64,000 nt of DNA from Ophthalmolycus amberensis. Lineage: Eukaryota > Chordata > Actinopteri > Perciformes > Zoarcidae. Where the stretch lies: positions 537,223 through 601,222 of the forward strand of contig JAFEUB010000275.1 in NCBI GenBank assembly GCA_024529925.1, given 5' to 3'. Position 1 is the first letter of the stretch. The number at the start of each line of letters is the position of its first letter. Below are positions 63,264-64,000 of this stretch, piece after piece. The notes beneath the pieces are model-generated. The model worked only from the letters and a program-made list of their open reading frames with translations. It made no database searches and had not been told where the DNA came from. A program made the translations under genes and the position numbers.

Positions 63264-64000
63264 GTTTACTTGAACCAGTGAGCTCCTCAGATACTGAATG
63301 TAAGGTTCCAACTCTCATCTATATTTATCTACCAGTCTTTTTTTTAAATTCATCTATCACCTCACATTCAATTCCCTGTGTTTACTAAAATCTGTTTAGT
63401 TTAGTTTGATATAACTTGGTGGTATGTGAATTTTTTTTGAGACTGGGAGGCAAAACTGTCATTTCTATACCGTGTTGTCTCGCTTTGATCTCTGATCTTC
63501 GCAGAACGGAGTCTCCAGGGTTACGTGACTGGTCTCCAGGGGGTTGGCTCGCCACCAAAATCCGAATTAGCTAAATTAGATTTAAATCTCATACACTAGA
63601 ATTTAGCCCATTAAAAAAAAACACGTAGGATGATCATCTTATTCTTGCGTTTTCTTTAACCCCCCCCCCCTCAAAATCAAAGATGTCTGTGGCGTCCGAC
63701 GCCACACGCTCCCCAAACCCCCTGATCGCCCGTGTGACAGTTCGGCCACATGTGTCCATGTGGCCTAGATAATATGTGGGTGGATATATGATCGTGCCAA
63801 CTGTGTGTGTGTGCGCGTCCATGTGTGCGTGCACTTGTGCCGTTGCGTCTCAGGCAGCGATCGCTTTGTAACCGGAGACGGAGAGCCCCGTAGCCATTCG
63901 TCTCCCGTTGAGCAGCAGCAGCGGCGCTCTGCTATTCATCCCCATTTAGTGAGACAGAGAGCTGGCCTACAGGGCTGTGTGAAGTGCAAACACACACACA
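63264..64000. other. Receptor intron continuing out of the window
   Basis: No exon with TM7 character was found. A C homopolymer lies at 63661-63670, and short GT and CA runs at 63802-63815 and 63990-64000. The receptor gene continues beyond 64000. Confidence 0.4.

Overview
This window is vertebrate nuclear DNA, almost certainly from a teleost fish. It contains split genes with canonical GT-AG introns of up to about 10 kb. It also carries teleost-style L2 and hAT transposon remnants, several families of short non-autonomous elements, and unusually dense CA/GT, CT/GA, CTC and ATCC microsatellites. All gene models below lie on the + strand. No tRNA, rRNA, CRISPR or bacterial-type feature was seen.

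Layout: (1) 424-622 is the last coding exon of katnal1, a katanin p60-like AAA ATPase whose upstream part lies outside the window. (2) 3344-15917 is a complete seven-exon tspan7 (tetraspanin 7). Its 10.3 kb first intron holds a cluster of mobile elements, including an hAT element (exact 8-bp target duplication) that has itself been hit by a 5'-truncated L2 LINE. (3) 15918-26200 is the tspan7 3' side and intergenic DNA with dispersed repeats and a GC-rich island near 20.4-20.8 kb. (4) 26306-26809 is the intact single-exon CDS of mid1ip1, with a CCAAT box and TATA box upstream and a polyadenylation signal at 27597. (5) 30022 to beyond 58173 is a gene reconstructed here from eleven small exons. 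It encodes most of a seven-transmembrane receptor of the cAMP-receptor-like / GPR157-like type. Its TM7 and C-terminus must lie beyond the window. Its introns carry transposon copies and, from about 54 kb onward, very long simple repeats.

Functional context: the genes do not form an operon-like unit. Tetraspanin 7 is a membrane organiser best known from neurons. MID1IP1 acts on acetyl-CoA carboxylase and on microtubules with MID1. KATNAL1 severs microtubules. The receptor gene has no function I can name. The tspan7-mid1ip1 pair is also adjacent on human Xp11.4, whereas KATNAL1 is on human chromosome 13, so the katnal1/tspan7 boundary is a likely rearrangement point. The most noteworthy items are the receptor gene, the nested hAT/L2 insertion, the inverted pair of intronic repeats at 51.4-53.4 kb, and the pure 116-bp GT and 283-bp CT tracts in one receptor intron.
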